Shown piece by piece: positions 8,154 to 9,263 of a stretch of 9,263 bases of DNA. The notes below the pieces were generated by a model. The model did no database searches and was not told where the DNA came from. It worked only from the letters and a program-made list of their open reading frames with translations. A program made the translations under genes and the position numbers. This DNA is from an uncultured Roseburia sp. (GTDB lineage: Bacteria > Bacillota > Clostridia > Lachnospirales > Lachnospiraceae), in contig CAJLGN010000034.1 of the NCBI GenBank assembly GCA_905206195.1, forward strand, positions 1 to 9,263. Direction: 5' to 3'. Position 1 is the first letter of the stretch; every line of letters starts with the position of its first letter.

Positions 8154-9263
8154 ATGGCAGATAAGAGAGATTATTATGAGGTTCTGGGTGTGGATAAATC
8201 TGCATCGGACGCTGATATCAAAAAGGCGTTCCGCGCCCTTGCCAAAAAGTATCACCCTGATATGAATCCCGGGGATAAGCACGCGGAAGAGAAGTTTAAG
8301 GAGGCGCAGGAGGCGTACGCTGTGCTCGGTGATCCGGACAAGAAGCGGCAGTATGACCAGTTTGGCCACGCGGCTTTTGACGGTGCGGGCGGCGGCGCGG
8401 GTGGATTTGATTTCTCGGGCATGGACATGGGTGATATCTTCGGTGATATTTTCGGTGATTTTTTCGGCGGTGGCAGAAGAAGGGCAAATGACGGTCCGAT
8501 GCAGGGGGCGAATCTGCGAACCAGTGTGCGGATTACGTTTGAGGAAGCGGTGTTCGGCTGTGCAAAAGAGATTGAGATGGTGTTGAAGGATTCCTGCAAT
8601 ACCTGTCACGGAACTGGAGCAAAGCCGGGAACGACGCCGGAGACCTGTACCAAGTGCGGGGGGAAGGGCAAGGTGGTATTTACCCAGCAGTCCTTTTTTG
8701 GAACTGTGCAGAACGTGCAGACCTGTCCGGACTGCGGAGGCTCCGGCAAGATCGTCCGCGAAAAATGCCAGGATTGCCGTGGCACAGGCTATATTGCAAA
8801 CAAGAAGAAGATTCAGGTAACGATCCCGGCCGGTATCGACAATGGGCAGAGCATCCGAATTCGAGAAAAGGGCGAGCCTGGCATCAATGGCGGACCGAGG
8901 GGAGATCTCCTGGTGGAGGTTGTGGTGTCCAGACACCCATCGCTGCAGCGGCAGAGTATGAATATCTACTCGACGAAGCAGATTTCTTTTGCGCAGGCAG
9001 CGTTGGGCGGTGAGATTCGCATCGGAACTGTGGACGGCGATGTTTTGTATGAGGTCAAGGCAGGCACGCAGACAGGTACCAGAATCCGCTTAAAGGGTAA
9101 AGGAGTTCCCTCCCTGAAGAACAAGGCGATCCGCGGGGACCAGTATGTAGATCTTGTGGTGCAGACGCCGACCGGGATGAGTGCGTCTGCGAAGGATTTG
9201 CTGCGCCAGTTTGATGAACTGACGGGAGATTCGCTTCATACGGCATCTGGTACGGGCGCTGCA
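8154..9263 (+). CDS. dnaJ: DnaJ, Hsp40 co-chaperone (C-terminus beyond the window)
   Basis: DnaJ delivers unfolded proteins to DnaK and stimulates its ATPase. The window holds 370 codons with no stop; type I DnaJ is usually a little longer, so only a short tail is missing. The J-domain is at 1-70 with the essential HPD motif at 34-36. A Gly/Phe-rich linker follows, including [15 protein letters not shown] near 93-107. Four zinc-binding CxxCxGxG repeats begin at cysteines 148, 165, 191 and 205 ([32 protein letters not shown]), all complete. The C-terminal substrate-binding domains include [11 protein letters not shown] and [10 protein letters not shown]. The ATG is preceded by AGAGG (8142-8146) seven bases upstream. 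It is downstream of dnaK with a 146-base spacer that carries a possible promoter and a hairpin. Nothing abnormal in the protein. Confidence 0.97.
   Translation, partial: MADKRDYYEVLGVDKSASDADIKKAFRALAKKYHPDMNPGDKHAEEKFKEAQEAYAVLGDPDKKRQYDQFGHAAFDGAGGGAGGFDFSGMDMGDIFGDIFGDFFGGGRRRANDGPMQGANLRTSVRITFEEAVFGCAKEIEMVLKDSCNTCHGTGAKPGTTPETCTKCGGKGKVVFTQQSFFGTVQNVQTCPDCGGSGKIVREKCQDCRGTGYIANKKKIQVTIPAGIDNGQSIRIREKGEPGINGGPRGDLLVEVVVSRHPSLQRQSMNIYSTKQISFAQAALGGEIRIGTVDGDVLYEVKAGTQTGTRIRLKGKGVPSLKNKAIRGDQYVDLVVQTPTGMSASAKDLLRQFDELTGDSLHTASGTGAA

Noticed and set aside
8430..8465. Three tandem 12-bp units in dnaJ encoding [12 protein letters not shown]
   Set aside because: [15 protein letters not shown] repeats are normal in the Gly/Phe region of DnaJ, so this reflects protein sequence and is not a mobile or regulatory repeat.

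Overview
The window looks like chromosomal DNA of a Gram-positive member of the Clostridia, most likely Lachnospiraceae. The evidence is the gene order hrcA-grpE-dnaK-dnaJ behind a perfect CIRCE operator, a DnaK without the N-terminal insert typical of Gram-negative bacteria, purine-rich GGAGG-type ribosome binding sites, and a small minus-strand gene that resembles the DUF6774 family of that group. The species cannot be told from the sequence alone.

Layout. Bases 2-121 are the last 39 codons of a membrane protein, probably an ABC-2 type permease. A regulatory region (122-329) with two promoter-like signals leads into a three-gene exporter operon: a MacA/YknX-like membrane-anchored adaptor (330-1763), a MacB/YknY-type ATPase (1763-2461) and a MacB/YknZ-type FtsX permease (2461-3789). 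The junctions overlap (TAGTG and TAATG), so the genes are probably translationally coupled. The permease is interrupted by one in-frame TGA at codon 41, at the end of its first membrane helix; otherwise it is intact. Next comes a convergent small gene on the minus strand (3865-4035), sharing a strong hairpin with the end of the exporter operon.

Bases 4142-9263 hold the class I heat-shock operon: an extended -10 promoter, CIRCE, hrcA, grpE, dnaK and dnaJ, with dnaJ running off the end of the window. HrcA represses the operon through CIRCE; GrpE is the nucleotide exchange factor and DnaJ the J-protein co-chaperone of DnaK. The dnaK-dnaJ spacer (8008-8153) holds more than expected: a plausible sigma-A promoter, two overlapping operator-like palindromes, and a 13-bp hairpin before the dnaJ ribosome binding site.

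Most of the window is ordinary. The items worth a second look are the nonsense codon in the permease, the 11-bp-spaced CTTAAG repeats upstream of the exporter, the small minus-strand gene, and the palindrome cluster before dnaJ. I see no phage, insertion sequence, CRISPR array or RNA gene, and no clear sign of a new multi-gene system.
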